Positions 51,754 through 60,873 of a DNA stretch of 64,000 nt are shown piece after piece. The notes beneath the pieces were generated by a model, which searched no databases, was not told where the DNA came from, and worked only from the letters and a program-made list of their open reading frames with translations. Origin of the DNA: JALONO01 sp038209965 (GTDB lineage: Bacteria > Bacteroidota > Bacteroidia > Cytophagales > Thermoflexibacteraceae); the NCBI GenBank assembly GCA_038209965.1, contig JBBQXF010000002.1, forward strand, positions 1-64,000, in the 5' to 3' direction. The translations under genes and the position numbers were made by a program. Positions within the stretch are counted from its first letter, which is position 1. The number at the start of each line of letters is the position of its first letter.

Positions 51754-53529
51754 ATGAGTCTAGTAGCCGAATTTGATTGGGATAGTTACCAGTCCAAAAG
51801 CCTAGGTGCCGGGTACAATAAATCCGACACGGCGAAGCTCACCGAACTGTACGCAGGTACATTGACGGAAGCAAAACAAAATGAAGTAGTACGCGGAATA
51901 GTGGTAAGCATCACCGACCGCGAAGTGGTGTTGAACATCGGTTTTAAGAGCGATGGATTGGTATCACTGACCGAATTCCGCGACATGCCCGACCTCCAGG
52001 TAGGGTCTGAAGTGGATGTGTACATTGAAAACCAAGAAGACCTCAACGGCCAATTGGTGCTTTCGCGCAAAAAAGCCAAAATTGTCAAAGCTTGGCAAAA
52101 TATTGAAGGGGCTTTCCAAGGCGACCTCGTAATCGAGGGCATTGTGAAGCGCCGCACCAAAGGGGGCTTGATTGTCGACATTTTCGGAGTGGAGGCGTTC
52201 TTGCCCGGCTCCCAGATCGATGTGAAGCCCATCCGTGACTTTGACATTTATGTGGGCAAAAAGATGGAAGTCAAAGTAGTGAAAATCAACTACGCCAATG
52301 ACAACGTCGTCGTTTCCCACAAGATATTGATCGAGAAAGACCTCGAGGCCCAGAAAGCTGAAATTCTCAACAACCTTGAGAAAGGCCAAGTGCTCGAAGG
52401 GGTGATTAAAAATATGACCAATTTCGGTGTGTTCATCGATTTGGGCGGGGTAGATGGCTTGCTGCACATCACCGATATTTCTTGGGGTCGCATCAGCCAT
52501 CCCGAAGAAGTACTCAAACTTGACCAGAAAGTCAATATCGTTGTCCTTGACTTTGATGAAGACAAGAAGCGTATTTCCTTGGGCATGAAGCAATTGGTTG
52601 CTCATCCTTGGGATAGCCTGGCCGAGACAATGCAGATCGGCACCAAGGTGGAAGGCCGGATTGTCAACGTGGCCGATTATGGCGCGTTTTTGGAGATCAT
52701 GCCCGGCGTAGAAGGATTAATCCACGTATCGGAAATGTCTTGGTCGCAGCACCTGCGCAACCCCCAAGACTTTATCAAGATCGGGGATATAATCAATGCG
52801 GTGATATTGACCTTGGATCGCGACGATCGCAAGATGTCGCTCGGGATCAAGCAACTCACCGAAGATCCTTGGACCAAAGCCGATATCAAGACCAAGTATT
52901 CGGTAGGTTCCAAACACAACGGCATGGTGCGCAACTTGACCAACTTTGGCTTGTTCCTCGAATTGGAAGAAGGCATCGACGGTTTGGTGCACGTATCGGA
53001 TCTGTCTTGGACCCGCAAAGTGAAGCATCCATCAGAGTTTATCAAAGTTAGTGAGCGCCTGGATGTGGTAGTGTTGGAATTGGATGTGGATCAGCGCCGC
53101 TTGGCCTTGGGTCACAAACAGTTGGAAGAAAACCCTTGGGATACTTTTGAAACTATTTTTGCCGCCGGAACCCTCCACAAAGCAACCATCCTTTCCAAAG
53201 ATGACAAAGGGAATGCCCGGTTGGAATTGCCTTATGGCATCGAGGGTTTCTCCAATACCAAACACTTGCAAAAAGAAGATGGTAGCCGTGGTGAACCCGG
53301 TGAAGCATTGGATTTCAAGGTGATCGAGTTTTCCAAAGACGATAAGCGCATCATCCTCTCCCACACCAATGTTTGGAAAGAGAAAGATGAAAAACCAGTC
53401 ACTACTGTCAAGCGGGAGAAGGCTGGCAAAGACGACCAGCACACCAACGAGGTGGCCAAGTCCACCTTGGGCGATCTTGGCGTGTTGGCCCAATTGAAAG
53501 AGGACATGACCAAAAACGAAGAGGTATAG
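51754..53529 (+). CDS. rpsA: 30S ribosomal protein S1
   Basis: 591 residues with six S1 (OB-fold) repeats: about 45-115 (VVRGIVVSITDREVVLNIGF), 130-200, 215-285 (VLEGVIKNMTNFGVFIDLGG), 300-375 (VEGRIVNVADYGAFLEIMPG), 390-460 (HNGMVRNLTNFGLFLELEEG) and a weaker sixth. The C-terminal 40 residues are charged. S1 binds mRNA leaders on the small subunit; in Bacteroidota, where Shine-Dalgarno sequences are scarce, it is thought to be important for initiation. Codon use is that of a highly expressed gene. A textbook terminator follows. Confidence 0.96.
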   Translation: MSLVAEFDWDSYQSKSLGAGYNKSDTAKLTELYAGTLTEAKQNEVVRGIVVSITDREVVLNIGFKSDGLVSLTEFRDMPDLQVGSEVDVYIENQEDLNGQLVLSRKKAKIVKAWQNIEGAFQGDLVIEGIVKRRTKGGLIVDIFGVEAFLPGSQIDVKPIRDFDIYVGKKMEVKVVKINYANDNVVVSHKILIEKDLEAQKAEILNNLEKGQVLEGVIKNMTNFGVFIDLGGVDGLLHITDISWGRISHPEEVLKLDQKVNIVVLDFDEDKKRISLGMKQLVAHPWDSLAETMQIGTKVEGRIVNVADYGAFLEIMPGVEGLIHVSEMSWSQHLRNPQDFIKIGDIINAVILTLDRDDRKMSLGIKQLTEDPWTKADIKTKYSVGSKHNGMVRNLTNFGLFLELEEGIDGLVHVSDLSWTRKVKHPSEFIKVSERLDVVVLELDVDQRRLALGHKQLEENPWDTFETIFAAGTLHKATILSKDDKGNARLELPYGIEGFSNTKHLQKEDGSRGEPGEALDFKVIEFSKDDKRIILSHTNVWKEKDEKPVTTVKREKAGKDDQHTNEVAKSTLGDLGVLAQLKEDMTKNEEV

Positions 53530-53550
53530 TTTTTAAGTTGATCAAATAGA

Positions 53551-53581
53551 AAAGCCGCTTAGCAATAAGCGGCTTTTTTTT
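53551..53581 (+). terminator. rho-independent terminator of rpsA
   Basis: 11-bp perfect arms (53551-53561, 53566-53576), GCAA tetraloop, eight-T run. Confidence 0.95.
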
Positions 53582-53678
53582 GCCCGGTGGCGATCCACAC
53601 AAAAAATGGGGCGCCTGATTAAACCTCAAAAGCTGGCAACCATCAAACCTCCAGATTTCACTTAAAAATCAATCTACC

Positions 53679-54077
53679 ATGATTAAGCAGCTCATTTTTG
53701 CAATTTTGATGTTGAGTTTGGCCAATGTAGCCACCGCACAAGAGGACGAGGGGCCCAAAGGTGGCACGGCTGAGCAGCGGGCCGAGAAGCAACTGGCCAA
53801 ATTGACCAAGGATTTGGGGCTGTCGGCCCAGCAACAGCCGGAAGTAAAAGATGTAATATTGGCCCGGATCCAAAAGACAGATGCGCTCCGGGGCACTGAA
53901 GAGGAAAAAAAGGCCAAGTTTCAAGCTGCCAAAGGGGCACTCGATGCATACAAGGCAAGCATGAAAGGCATTCTGACTCCTGAGCAATACACCCAGTTTG
54001 AACAACAGCAAAAGGAACAGCGCGGGAAAATGCGGGAAAAAATGAAAAATGGCAAGCGGAAGCGTTCCGCGGGCTAG
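53679..54077 (+). CDS. small exported helical protein, Spy/CpxP-like
   Basis: 132 residues with a signal peptide cleaved near ATAQE (about residue 20). The rest is a charged helical protein rich in Lys, Glu and Gln. Segments LTKDLGLSAQQQPEVKDVI and GILTPEQYTQFEQQQKEQ resemble the LTxxQ repeats of Spy/CpxP periplasmic chaperones, where short helices with that motif form a cradle. The C-terminus is strongly basic (KMKNGKRKRS). The function is inferred only from this likeness. It lies alone between two good terminators. Confidence 0.6.
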   Translation: MIKQLIFAILMLSLANVATAQEDEGPKGGTAEQRAEKQLAKLTKDLGLSAQQQPEVKDVILARIQKTDALRGTEEEKKAKFQAAKGALDAYKASMKGILTPEQYTQFEQQQKEQRGKMREKMKNGKRKRSAG

Positions 54078-54090
54078 CCAGTCAAGCCGA

Positions 54091-54121
54091 AAAAAAAACC
54101 ACCCTAGCCGGTGGTTTTTTT
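54091..54121 (+). terminator. rho-independent terminator of the Spy-like gene
   Basis: Arms AACCACC (54097-54103) and GGTGGTT (54110-54116), extended by A and T runs on both sides. Confidence 0.85.
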
Positions 54122-54315
54122 GTGGCCAAAAGCTCGCCAAAGCGTGTACAATTGACCTGGGAGCAGTGAAATGGGAAAATAAATCCCAAAAATAAAGTGG
54201 GCAGTATAATAAAAAGGTGAATATTCCCGTTTAAAAGTTACAAGCCTATAAACCTTCATTTATACTTGGAAATAGGTTTAATCACACAAAATCGTCCCTA
54301 AACTAGATTGAAATC

Positions 54316-54900
54316 ATGAAAGCGAAGTTGAAAACTTACATTATAGCATCCTTGATAGTGTGTCAAGCAAGTTTGAGCGGCTGTAACAGGTTCAAGCAAG
54401 CGGAAGAAAAAACAGCAACGGCGACTGCCCTGCAAGACACTAATCCTTGTGGCGGCGAAGACAACCTTCGCGCATTGAAATTTGCCCATAATGTTGACAC
54501 CATTTACTCTTGGATCGATGAGGACACCAAGATTACCCAACAAGTAGCTGGCGATGGCCAACTGATGGTGGAAGAAAATTTTACCATTAATTCGCAAGCA
54601 GAATATGACGAATTGAAATCATTTTGGTCAAATCGCTCGGCGGCCGGCAAGAACCGAAGCCAATTCCCCGAGATTGATTTTGCCAAATCAACTTTGATCG
54701 CCTGCAAGATCGTGGCCCCCACCTTTTCTTACCCTGACAACATTGAGCTTAAAAAAGATTGTCCCGGCTTTGAGCTCAGGGTTGGGATGCGGCCCCCCAT
54801 GGTACAAGGTTCAGCCTATACTTCTTCCAACTATTACACGGTGGTTCCTAAATTGCCCGATTCGGTCAAAGTAGAACTGGTTTCTTACCGTGCCCAATAG
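54316..54900 (+). CDS. lipoprotein of unknown function, possibly PrcB-like
   Basis: 194 residues with a lipoprotein signal (ASLIVCQASLSGC, Cys about 23). The C-terminal half reads EIDFAKSTLIACKIVAP then alternating strands; this resembles the PrcB C-terminal domain pattern (VDFSKEMVI...), known from the dentilisin protease complex and from many Bacteroidota lipoproteins, but the likeness is short. Three further cysteines (near NPCGGED, IACKI and KDCPG) could form a disulfide. No neighbour helps. Terminator at 54934. Confidence 0.5.
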   Translation: MKAKLKTYIIASLIVCQASLSGCNRFKQAEEKTATATALQDTNPCGGEDNLRALKFAHNVDTIYSWIDEDTKITQQVAGDGQLMVEENFTINSQAEYDELKSFWSNRSAAGKNRSQFPEIDFAKSTLIACKIVAPTFSYPDNIELKKDCPGFELRVGMRPPMVQGSAYTSSNYYTVVPKLPDSVKVELVSYRAQ

Positions 54901-54933
54901 CCCATTATTTGCCGTTGTTTATTTTGCCCAATT

Positions 54934-54959
54934 GCCATCTTGCAAAAGATGGCTTTTTT
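54934..54959 (+). terminator. rho-independent terminator
   Basis: Arms GCCATCTT (54934-54941) and AAGATGGC (54946-54953), GCAA loop, six Ts. Confidence 0.9.
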
Positions 54960-55087
54960 GTTGGATGGATTACCAATCAATGATTTGTCGCTCACATTAA
55001 GAAAGTTTAACGGATCGCGACGGGTTTTTGGGGCATTGGTGCTAATTTAGCAATGCAAACAGCCTAAATTTGAGTTTAAAGCGATCT

Positions 55088-56302
55088 ATGCGGTTATTGA
55101 GAAAATTGTGCTTTTTGTGGGGTTTGTCTTGCTGTCTCAGCGGCGCGGCCAATGCCCAGCAGCTACCCGATATGGACAGCGTGCCGATATTGCTCACCAA
55201 TGTGGCGATCCAAGTGGAGTGTACGCAGGGCATTAATGACATGTACAACTTTCAGTTTTCCCGGGCCGAAAGCACCTTCCAATGGCTGCGGCGCCGGTAT
55301 CCGACCCATCCCATGCCCTATTTTTTGATGGGTCTCAGCCAATGGTGGAAAATTGTGCCCAATATTGACAACCAGCGTTATGATGCCCTGTTTTTAAGTT
55401 ACATGGATTCCACCATTACCTACGCGGAAAAACTGTTTGACAAAAACGAGGACAACGTGGAAGCATCTTTTTTTCTGGCGGCGGCCTATGGTTTTAAGGG
55501 CCGGCTGTTCTCGGAGCGCAAAAGCTGGACCAGTGCCACTTTTGCCGGCAAAAAAGCGGTGAAGTACATGGAAAAAGCGGCCGACCAAAATGAGTTAAGT
55601 CCCGAATTTCTATTTGGTGATGGCCTGTTCAATTATTATTCCATTTGGGTCCCGGAGAACTATCCCATCTTGAAGCCTGTGCTGTGGTTTTTCAAAAAGG
55701 GTGACAAACCATTGGGTATCAAACAACTGGAAAAAGTGGCCAGCGATGCCTTTTATACTAAAACCGAAGCCCAGAATTTCTTGTTGCGCATCTATGCCGA
55801 CGAAGGAATGCCCGAGAAAGCCTTTGAAACTACGCGCTACCTGCACAAAACTTTTCCCGACAATGCCTATTTCCACCGGTACTACGCCCGGTCGCTCTAC
55901 GGGCGGGGCGATTACGTAGAGCTGGAACAGGTTTGTCGGAAAATAATTGAAAATATTGACAGTGCCAGAGTGGGCTACGAAGAGATCAGCGGTCGCTACG
56001 CCGGCTTCTACTTGGGCCACATCTACCGCATCATTTATCGGGACAATACCCGCGCCAAGCAGTATTACCAAAAAGCAGTGGGCTATTCGGAAAAAATCAA
56101 ATCGCTCGACGCGGGCTATTACCTTCATTCACTCTCGGAGTTGGCCCGGATTGCCGACAAAGAAGGCAATGTCCCCGAGGCTTGGGGTTATTATCAGAAA
56201 ATCTTGGCCAATGCCGAACGCAAGCACCCAACGCACAAAGAAGCCAAGGATTACGAAAAGAAGTACAAAGAGTGGAGCAAGAAAAATAAGCGCAAAGCCT
56301 AA
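55088..56302 (+). CDS. exported tetratricopeptide-repeat protein
   Basis: 404 residues from ATG 55088 (a TTG at 55070 is in frame but less likely). A signal peptide ends at AANAQQ (about residue 24). The body is helical with TPR-like pairs; the clearest include FFLAAAYGFKGRLFSERKSW, AYFHRYYARSLYGRGDYVELE and YLHSLSELARIADKEGN. No catalytic motif is seen. The stop overlaps the ATG of moaA (TAATG), so the two are translationally coupled, although a functional link between a periplasmic TPR protein and molybdopterin synthesis is not obvious. Confidence 0.8.
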   Translation: MRLLRKLCFLWGLSCCLSGAANAQQLPDMDSVPILLTNVAIQVECTQGINDMYNFQFSRAESTFQWLRRRYPTHPMPYFLMGLSQWWKIVPNIDNQRYDALFLSYMDSTITYAEKLFDKNEDNVEASFFLAAAYGFKGRLFSERKSWTSATFAGKKAVKYMEKAADQNELSPEFLFGDGLFNYYSIWVPENYPILKPVLWFFKKGDKPLGIKQLEKVASDAFYTKTEAQNFLLRIYADEGMPEKAFETTRYLHKTFPDNAYFHRYYARSLYGRGDYVELEQVCRKIIENIDSARVGYEEISGRYAGFYLGHIYRIIYRDNTRAKQYYQKAVGYSEKIKSLDAGYYLHSLSELARIADKEGNVPEAWGYYQKILANAERKHPTHKEAKDYEKKYKEWSKKNKRKA

Positions 56303-57303
56303 TGGAGATAGCCAAGATTTATGACAACCATGGACGGCCGATCGATTACCTCCGATTATCAGTCACCGATCGGTGCAACCTGCGCTGTTTCTATTGCATG
56401 CCCGAAACTGGGATCCAATATTTACCCAAAAAACAACTGCTCACCTATGAGGAAATGGAGCGGCTGGTGCGGGCAATGGCCAGCTTGGGCATCCAAAAAG
56501 TAAGGATCACCGGCGGGGAACCCTTCGTGCGGCAGGGGCTAATGGATTTTTTGTGGCGGCTCCGGGACATTCCCGGAATCATCGAGATCGGGCTGACCAC
56601 CAACGGGGTGCTCACGGCCCCGCTCGTGCCCGAACTGGCCCGCCTCGGCATTGGCTCGGTCAACTTGAGCCTTGATACCTTGGATCGGGAGCGCTTCCGC
56701 ACCATCGCCCGGCGCGATGAACTGGATCGGGTCATGGCCACTTTGTATGCTTTGCTGGATCATGGGATTGCCGTCAAACTCAATGCGGTGGTCATGGAGG
56801 GACAAAACACCCAAGACATCGTCCCTTTGGCCGAGTTTGCCCGCCAGCACCCGGTGGATGTCCGGTTCATTGAAGAAATGCCCTTTAATGGTGAAGGGGC
56901 ACATTATCCAGTTTTGAACTGGACGCACCGCAAGATTTTGCAAAATTTGCGCGATGCTTACCCGGATCTACACAAAATTCCCGATGGGCCAAACGCTACC
57001 TCGGCCAGTTACACCGTGCCCGGCTTTGCGGGGAGCATCGGCATCATTGCCGCTTTCAGCCGAACGTTCTGTGGCACTTGCAACCGGATCCGGGTAACGG
57101 CCCAAGGCACGCTAAAGACTTGTCTGTACGATGATGGCGTGCTGGATGTGAGGCAGTTGATGCGCGATGGCGCCACCGATGCCCAATTGATCAATGCCTT
57201 GGCCGATGCTTTTCGCCACCGCCCCAAGGATGGTTTTGTGGCCGAGGCCCGCCGCCGCCACGCTGCACCGGCCCACGAATCCATGTCCACCATTGGCGGA
57301 TAG
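56302..57303 (+). CDS. moaA: GTP 3',8-cyclase
   Basis: 333 residues, a radical-SAM enzyme. The N-terminal cluster motif is CNLRCFYC, the C-terminal cluster sits in FCGTCNRIRVTAQGTLKTCLY, and the protein ends with the conserved Gly-Gly (MSTIGG). It begins molybdopterin synthesis by converting GTP to 3',8-cyclo-GTP. Length matches the family. MoaC and the other cofactor genes are not here. The start ATG overlaps the stop of the TPR gene. Confidence 0.95.
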   Translation: MEIAKIYDNHGRPIDYLRLSVTDRCNLRCFYCMPETGIQYLPKKQLLTYEEMERLVRAMASLGIQKVRITGGEPFVRQGLMDFLWRLRDIPGIIEIGLTTNGVLTAPLVPELARLGIGSVNLSLDTLDRERFRTIARRDELDRVMATLYALLDHGIAVKLNAVVMEGQNTQDIVPLAEFARQHPVDVRFIEEMPFNGEGAHYPVLNWTHRKILQNLRDAYPDLHKIPDGPNATSASYTVPGFAGSIGIIAAFSRTFCGTCNRIRVTAQGTLKTCLYDDGVLDVRQLMRDGATDAQLINALADAFRHRPKDGFVAEARRRHAAPAHESMSTIGG

Positions 57304-57356
57304 CGGATGCTTCCACCCGATAATTTCTGGTGGTAAATCCATTGGATAACAATAGA

Positions 57357-57849
57357 TCAGGTATTTTTAATTAAGGCACTGGGTGTAATCTCGGCCACGT
57401 TTTTGCAGCCGGCCAGCCCCATTGTCAGCTCAAAATCGGCCAGCAAGTGGCGGACGACCTCGGTCACCCCGGCTCGGCCTGCCAGTGCCAATCCATAACA
57501 ATAGGGCCGCCCAAGGCAAACCGCCGTGGCACCCAAGGCCAAGGCTTTGAACATATCGGCCCCACAGCAGTTGGCCCAACAACTGGGTGCGGATATCGCG
57601 CTCGAACACGTCGCGGAGCATCCGGGGCACTATCTGCCAGCGGGCAAAAGCCGTCCGGTTGGCGGTAATAGTGCTCTCCAGGCCGGCCCCGCCCGCAATG
57701 TAGGCAAATGCTTCTGTGCTCATCTGCGCTTGGGCCGCAGCTTCTAGGGTGGCCAAGTTGGGGGAAACCACCGGCTTGGTGCCCATAAAATCGGCCAAGT
57801 AGCGTTCTTTTTGTCGGTCAAAAGCCGAAAAGGGTGGGGGAGTGCTCAT
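57357..57849 (-). pseudogene. alpha-hydroxy-acid oxidase remnant with internal deletion
   Basis: The first 100 codons from ATG 57849 match the N-terminus of FMN-dependent lactate 2-monooxygenase/oxidase-type proteins (FAYIAGGAGLESTITANRTAF, WQIVPRMLRDVFERD). The frame then runs into unrelated sequence. The last 65 codons (57357-57554), in another frame, are the C-terminus of the same family (MFKALALGATAVCLGRPYCYGLALAG, LLADFELTMGL). The two pieces meet near 57555-57575, and about 200 residues of barrel, including the catalytic His-Gly-Gly-Arg region, are gone. It cannot be a working enzyme. Confidence 0.85.
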
Positions 57850-57954
57850 CGACGCGCGCTTGTTGATTGGGTTTTCAAGATACAAAAACTAGCGGTTTTA
57901 TGGATATTTGGCAATCGGATGCGCAAATTTTCTTGCGAAAGCCAACTAAAACCA

Positions 57955-57991
57955 AAAAAGGTTCCGACTTCTCAAAAGCCGGAACCTTTTT
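57955..57991 (-). terminator. terminator of the ABC-F gene
   Basis: 12-bp perfect arms (57955-57966, 57980-57991); on the minus strand the hairpin ends in a T-run. It lies 30 bases past the ABC-F stop. Confidence 0.85.
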
Positions 57992-58020
57992 GCCCAAATC
58001 CCGGTGAAAATGCCCAACCT

Positions 58021-59643
58021 TTACTTGCCGGCATACATACTCGCCCGCAACGCTTTGATTTTTTCGTCGGTAATGTAGTCATCGTAGGTCATTTGGCGAT
58101 CAATGATGCCCTTGGGAGTGAGTTCGATCACCCGGTTGGCGACCGTTTGCACAAATTCGTGGTCATGCGAGGCAAACAGCACCGTGCCCTTGAAAATTTT
58201 CAGCCCGTTGTTGAAGGCGGTAATTGATTCCAGATCCAAGTGGTTTGTCGGTTCGTCGAGGGCCAGCAGATTGGCTTTGCTCAGGATCATGCGCGAAGTC
58301 ATGCAGCGCATTTTCTCGCCCCCGGACAGCACCGAGGCTTTCTTGAGGGATTCTTCGCCCGAAAACAGCATCCGGCCCAAAAATCCACGGATGAACGATT
58401 CGTCCTTTTCTTCAGAAAACTGCCGCAGCCAATCGATCAAGTTCATGTCCTCGCCATTAAAATAGCGGTTATTGTCGTTGGGCAGATAGGCTTTCGTGAT
58501 GGTAACGCCCCACTTAAATTCGCCGTCATCGGCCTTTATTTCGTCATTGATAATTTCAAAAAAGGAAGTGACTGCCAAACTTTCTTTGGCCAAAAACACG
58601 ACTTTATCGCCTTTTTTTACCGTGAAGCTTACATTAGTGAACAGCACATTGCCATCATTTAGTTTGCGCAGGTTTTTTACCTCCAAGATCTGATCGCCAG
58701 CTTCGCGTTCGGGGGTGAACTGGATGCCCGGATACTTGCGGTTAGAAGGCTGAATGTCATCGACGTTCAATTTTTCCAACATTTTTTTGCGACTGGTCGC
58801 TTGCTTCGACTTGGACACGTTGGCACTGAACCGCTCGATGAAGCTCATCAATTCTTTGCGCTTCTCGTCGTTTTTCTTGTTCTGGTCGTTGCGTTGGCGG
58901 AGGGCCAATTGGCTGGATTCGTACCAAAAGGTATAATTGCCGGCGTACAATTTGATTTTGCCAAAATCCACGTCGGCTACGTGGGTGCAGACGGCGTCCA
59001 AAAAGTGGCGGTCGTGCGAGACCACGATCACAATATTGGGAAAATTGGCCAGAAAATCTTCCAGCCAGGCGATGGTTTCCACATCCAAATCGTTGGTCGG
59101 CTCGTCGAGCAGCAGGATATCGGGATTGCCGAACAAGGCTTGGGCCAGCAACACTTTTACTTTTTCGCCGCCGTTCAGTTCGTTCATCAGGTTATAGTGC
59201 TTGTCTTCTTTGATGCCCAGCGAACTGAGGATGTTGGCTGCTTCGCTCTCGGCGTTCCAGCCGTCCATCTCGGCAAACTCTGATTCGAGTTCCGAGGCCC
59301 GGACACCGTCGGCATCGCTGAAGTCGAGCTTGGCGTAGATCGCATCCTTCTCCTGCACCACTGCCCAAAGTTTTTTGTGGCCCATCAGCACAGTTTGCAG
59401 CACTTGAAAGCCATCAAACTCAAAGTGGTTTTGCTTGAGGACAGCCATCCTGGCCCCTTTGGAGACGCTCACTTGCCCGGTGGTGGACTCGATTTCGCCC
59501 GACATTATTTTTAGCAGGGTGGATTTTCCCGCGCCGTTGGCCCCGATGATCCCGTAGCAATTGCCTTCGGTAAATTTGACATTGACATCGTCGAACAGCA
59601 CCCGCTTACCGTAGCGGAGGGAAAGATTGGAAACTGAAATCAT
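58021..59643 (-). CDS. ABC-F ATPase with degenerate second Walker A
   Basis: 540 residues from ATG 59643. Two ATPase domains are joined by a charged linker. Domain 1 is complete: GANGAGKST, LNGGEKVKVLLAQAL, LLLDEPTNDLD. Domain 2 has LSGGEKMRC and LALDEPTNHLDLES, but where the P-loop should be it reads VVFLAKESLAVTSFFEI, without the Gly-rich turn and Lys-Ser/Thr. The protein is soluble and ribosome-associated in this family (YbiT/EttA/Uup); the lack of a P-loop in domain 2 predicts ATP hydrolysis in only one site. Promoter at 59686-59693. Confidence 0.9.
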   Translation of the reverse strand: MISVSNLSLRYGKRVLFDDVNVKFTEGNCYGIIGANGAGKSTLLKIMSGEIESTTGQVSVSKGARMAVLKQNHFEFDGFQVLQTVLMGHKKLWAVVQEKDAIYAKLDFSDADGVRASELESEFAEMDGWNAESEAANILSSLGIKEDKHYNLMNELNGGEKVKVLLAQALFGNPDILLLDEPTNDLDVETIAWLEDFLANFPNIVIVVSHDRHFLDAVCTHVADVDFGKIKLYAGNYTFWYESSQLALRQRNDQNKKNDEKRKELMSFIERFSANVSKSKQATSRKKMLEKLNVDDIQPSNRKYPGIQFTPEREAGDQILEVKNLRKLNDGNVLFTNVSFTVKKGDKVVFLAKESLAVTSFFEIINDEIKADDGEFKWGVTITKAYLPNDNNRYFNGEDMNLIDWLRQFSEEKDESFIRGFLGRMLFSGEESLKKASVLSGGEKMRCMTSRMILSKANLLALDEPTNHLDLESITAFNNGLKIFKGTVLFASHDHEFVQTVANRVIELTPKGIIDRQMTYDDYITDEKIKALRASMYAGK

Positions 59644-59685
59644 TGTTTTTAAGCTAAATAGAGTTGCGTAGTCGGTTTTGCGCCA

Positions 59686-59693
59686 CAAAGGTA
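59686..59693 (-). promoter_or_regulatory. -7 promoter element of the ABC-F gene
   Basis: CAAAGGTA on the plus strand (TACCTTTG on the minus strand), 42 bases before the ATG at 59643, supporting that start. Confidence 0.5.
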
Positions 59694-59966
59694 AACAGAA
59701 TTTGGCTGGGTGCGAAGCTTGCCCCCGATTCTTTGTGCTTTTGGGCAATGGGGATGGGCGTACCGATCAACGGCCACGGCGCAAATCGGTTCAGGTCTTG
59801 GACTTGCGCCAATTTATTTGTAGGGGCAGGGGTGCCAGGTTGAATCTTCGTGAACGCAATCCCAAACGGTAGGTGCGGCTAGTCGGCGGACTGCGGACGG
59901 CCATTCTGTCCGCGAGCGAAGCCTCTCCCAATTCTTTGGGCTTTTGGGGAAGTGACAGTATTCGAT

Positions 59967-59974
59967 TATCTTTG
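59967..59974 (+). promoter_or_regulatory. possible -7 promoter element upstream of the cupin gene
   Basis: TATCTTTG, exact consensus, but 176 bases before the ATG at 60151, so the assignment is uncertain. Confidence 0.3.
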
Positions 59975-60150
59975 ACAAAGGGCGCAGTCCCTTCATTTTT
60001 AACGCTGCGCAATTCTAACCACCGTTTTTCACCTTCTGTTTTAGTTGCGGATTAATAGGGGCTGGAACGTGAGCCACCTGCTTAACAACTTCATTTATAC
60101 GGCATTCGCAATGTGGCATCGCAGCAATAAATCCCTTAAATCCAACAATC

Positions 60151-60717
60151 ATGAAACGGAATAAATTTATTGCCTCGCTTTTCACTTTAATCGCAGTACC
60201 ATTTCATGGTTTTGCTCAAATCAAAACGTTGCTGACCAGAAACGATAAAGGATTTAAAGTTCCTGCGGGCGAAGGTAGAAAACATGGACACCTAAAACTA
60301 AAAGGAGTAAACGCCAATGTTATTGATGTAAAAGTATCAGGCAGTGATACCAATGGTCATTTGGCCATATTTGAACAAACCTCGCTTTCCCAGGGCAAAG
60401 GCGTACCGCTACACATTCATCCTTTTCAGGACGAAATATTTTATGTCATTGATGGTTCCTATAAGTTTCAGATTGGTAACGATCAGTATGATTTGACCAT
60501 TGGTGACAGCATTTTTTTACCGCGTAAAATTGCTCATGCGTGGACACAGGTATCAGAAAAAGGGAAGATGATTGTAACAATGCAACCCGCCGGAAAGCTA
60601 GAGAATTTTTTTGTTACCATTGCAGCATTGGATCATGAACCAAGCCAGCCCGAAATAGCAAAGATTTTTTCAGACAATGACATGAAAGTGGTTGGGCCGC
60701 CTTTAAAAATTAATTAA
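60151..60717 (+). CDS. exported cupin-domain protein of atypical composition
   Basis: 188 residues with a signal peptide (SLFTLIAVPFHGFAQ). A single cupin domain is clear: motif 1 PLHIHPFQDEIFYVIDGSYKF supplies His-His-Glu metal ligands and motif 2 GDSIFLPRKIAHAW the last His. The metal and substrate are unknown; related small cupins include dioxygenases and binding proteins. The gene is visibly richer in A and T than its neighbours (AAA, ATT, TTT and GAA codons dominate), which suggests recent acquisition. A 17-bp hairpin terminator follows. Confidence 0.85.
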   Translation: MKRNKFIASLFTLIAVPFHGFAQIKTLLTRNDKGFKVPAGEGRKHGHLKLKGVNANVIDVKVSGSDTNGHLAIFEQTSLSQGKGVPLHIHPFQDEIFYVIDGSYKFQIGNDQYDLTIGDSIFLPRKIAHAWTQVSEKGKMIVTMQPAGKLENFFVTIAALDHEPSQPEIAKIFSDNDMKVVGPPLKIN

Positions 60718-60755
60718 CCAAAAAACGTCACCAAAGTATCAATCCAATAGATCAG

Positions 60756-60800
60756 GTAAAAAAACAGCCCCACCGTTCATTCTTGGGGCTGTTTTTTTAC
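60756..60800. terminator. hairpin terminator after the cupin gene
   Basis: 17-bp perfect arms (60756-60772, 60784-60800) including seven-base A and T runs, loop of 11. Confidence 0.9.
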
Positions 60801-60873
60801 GAGTTCGCGCGTCATTTTTGGTCGATTCCAGTAATAAATACAATCTTTGTACAACCTTAGCCACCCTTGAATC

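Larger units (their letters stand above)
59644..60150. other. 500-base gap between ABC-F and cupin genes
   Basis: It contains the minus-strand promoter of the ABC-F gene (59686-59693) and a plus-strand TATCTTTG at 59967-59974 that could serve the cupin gene 177 bases on. From about 59980 the sequence becomes more AT-rich, like the cupin gene itself. No coding frame is convincing. Confidence 0.4.
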
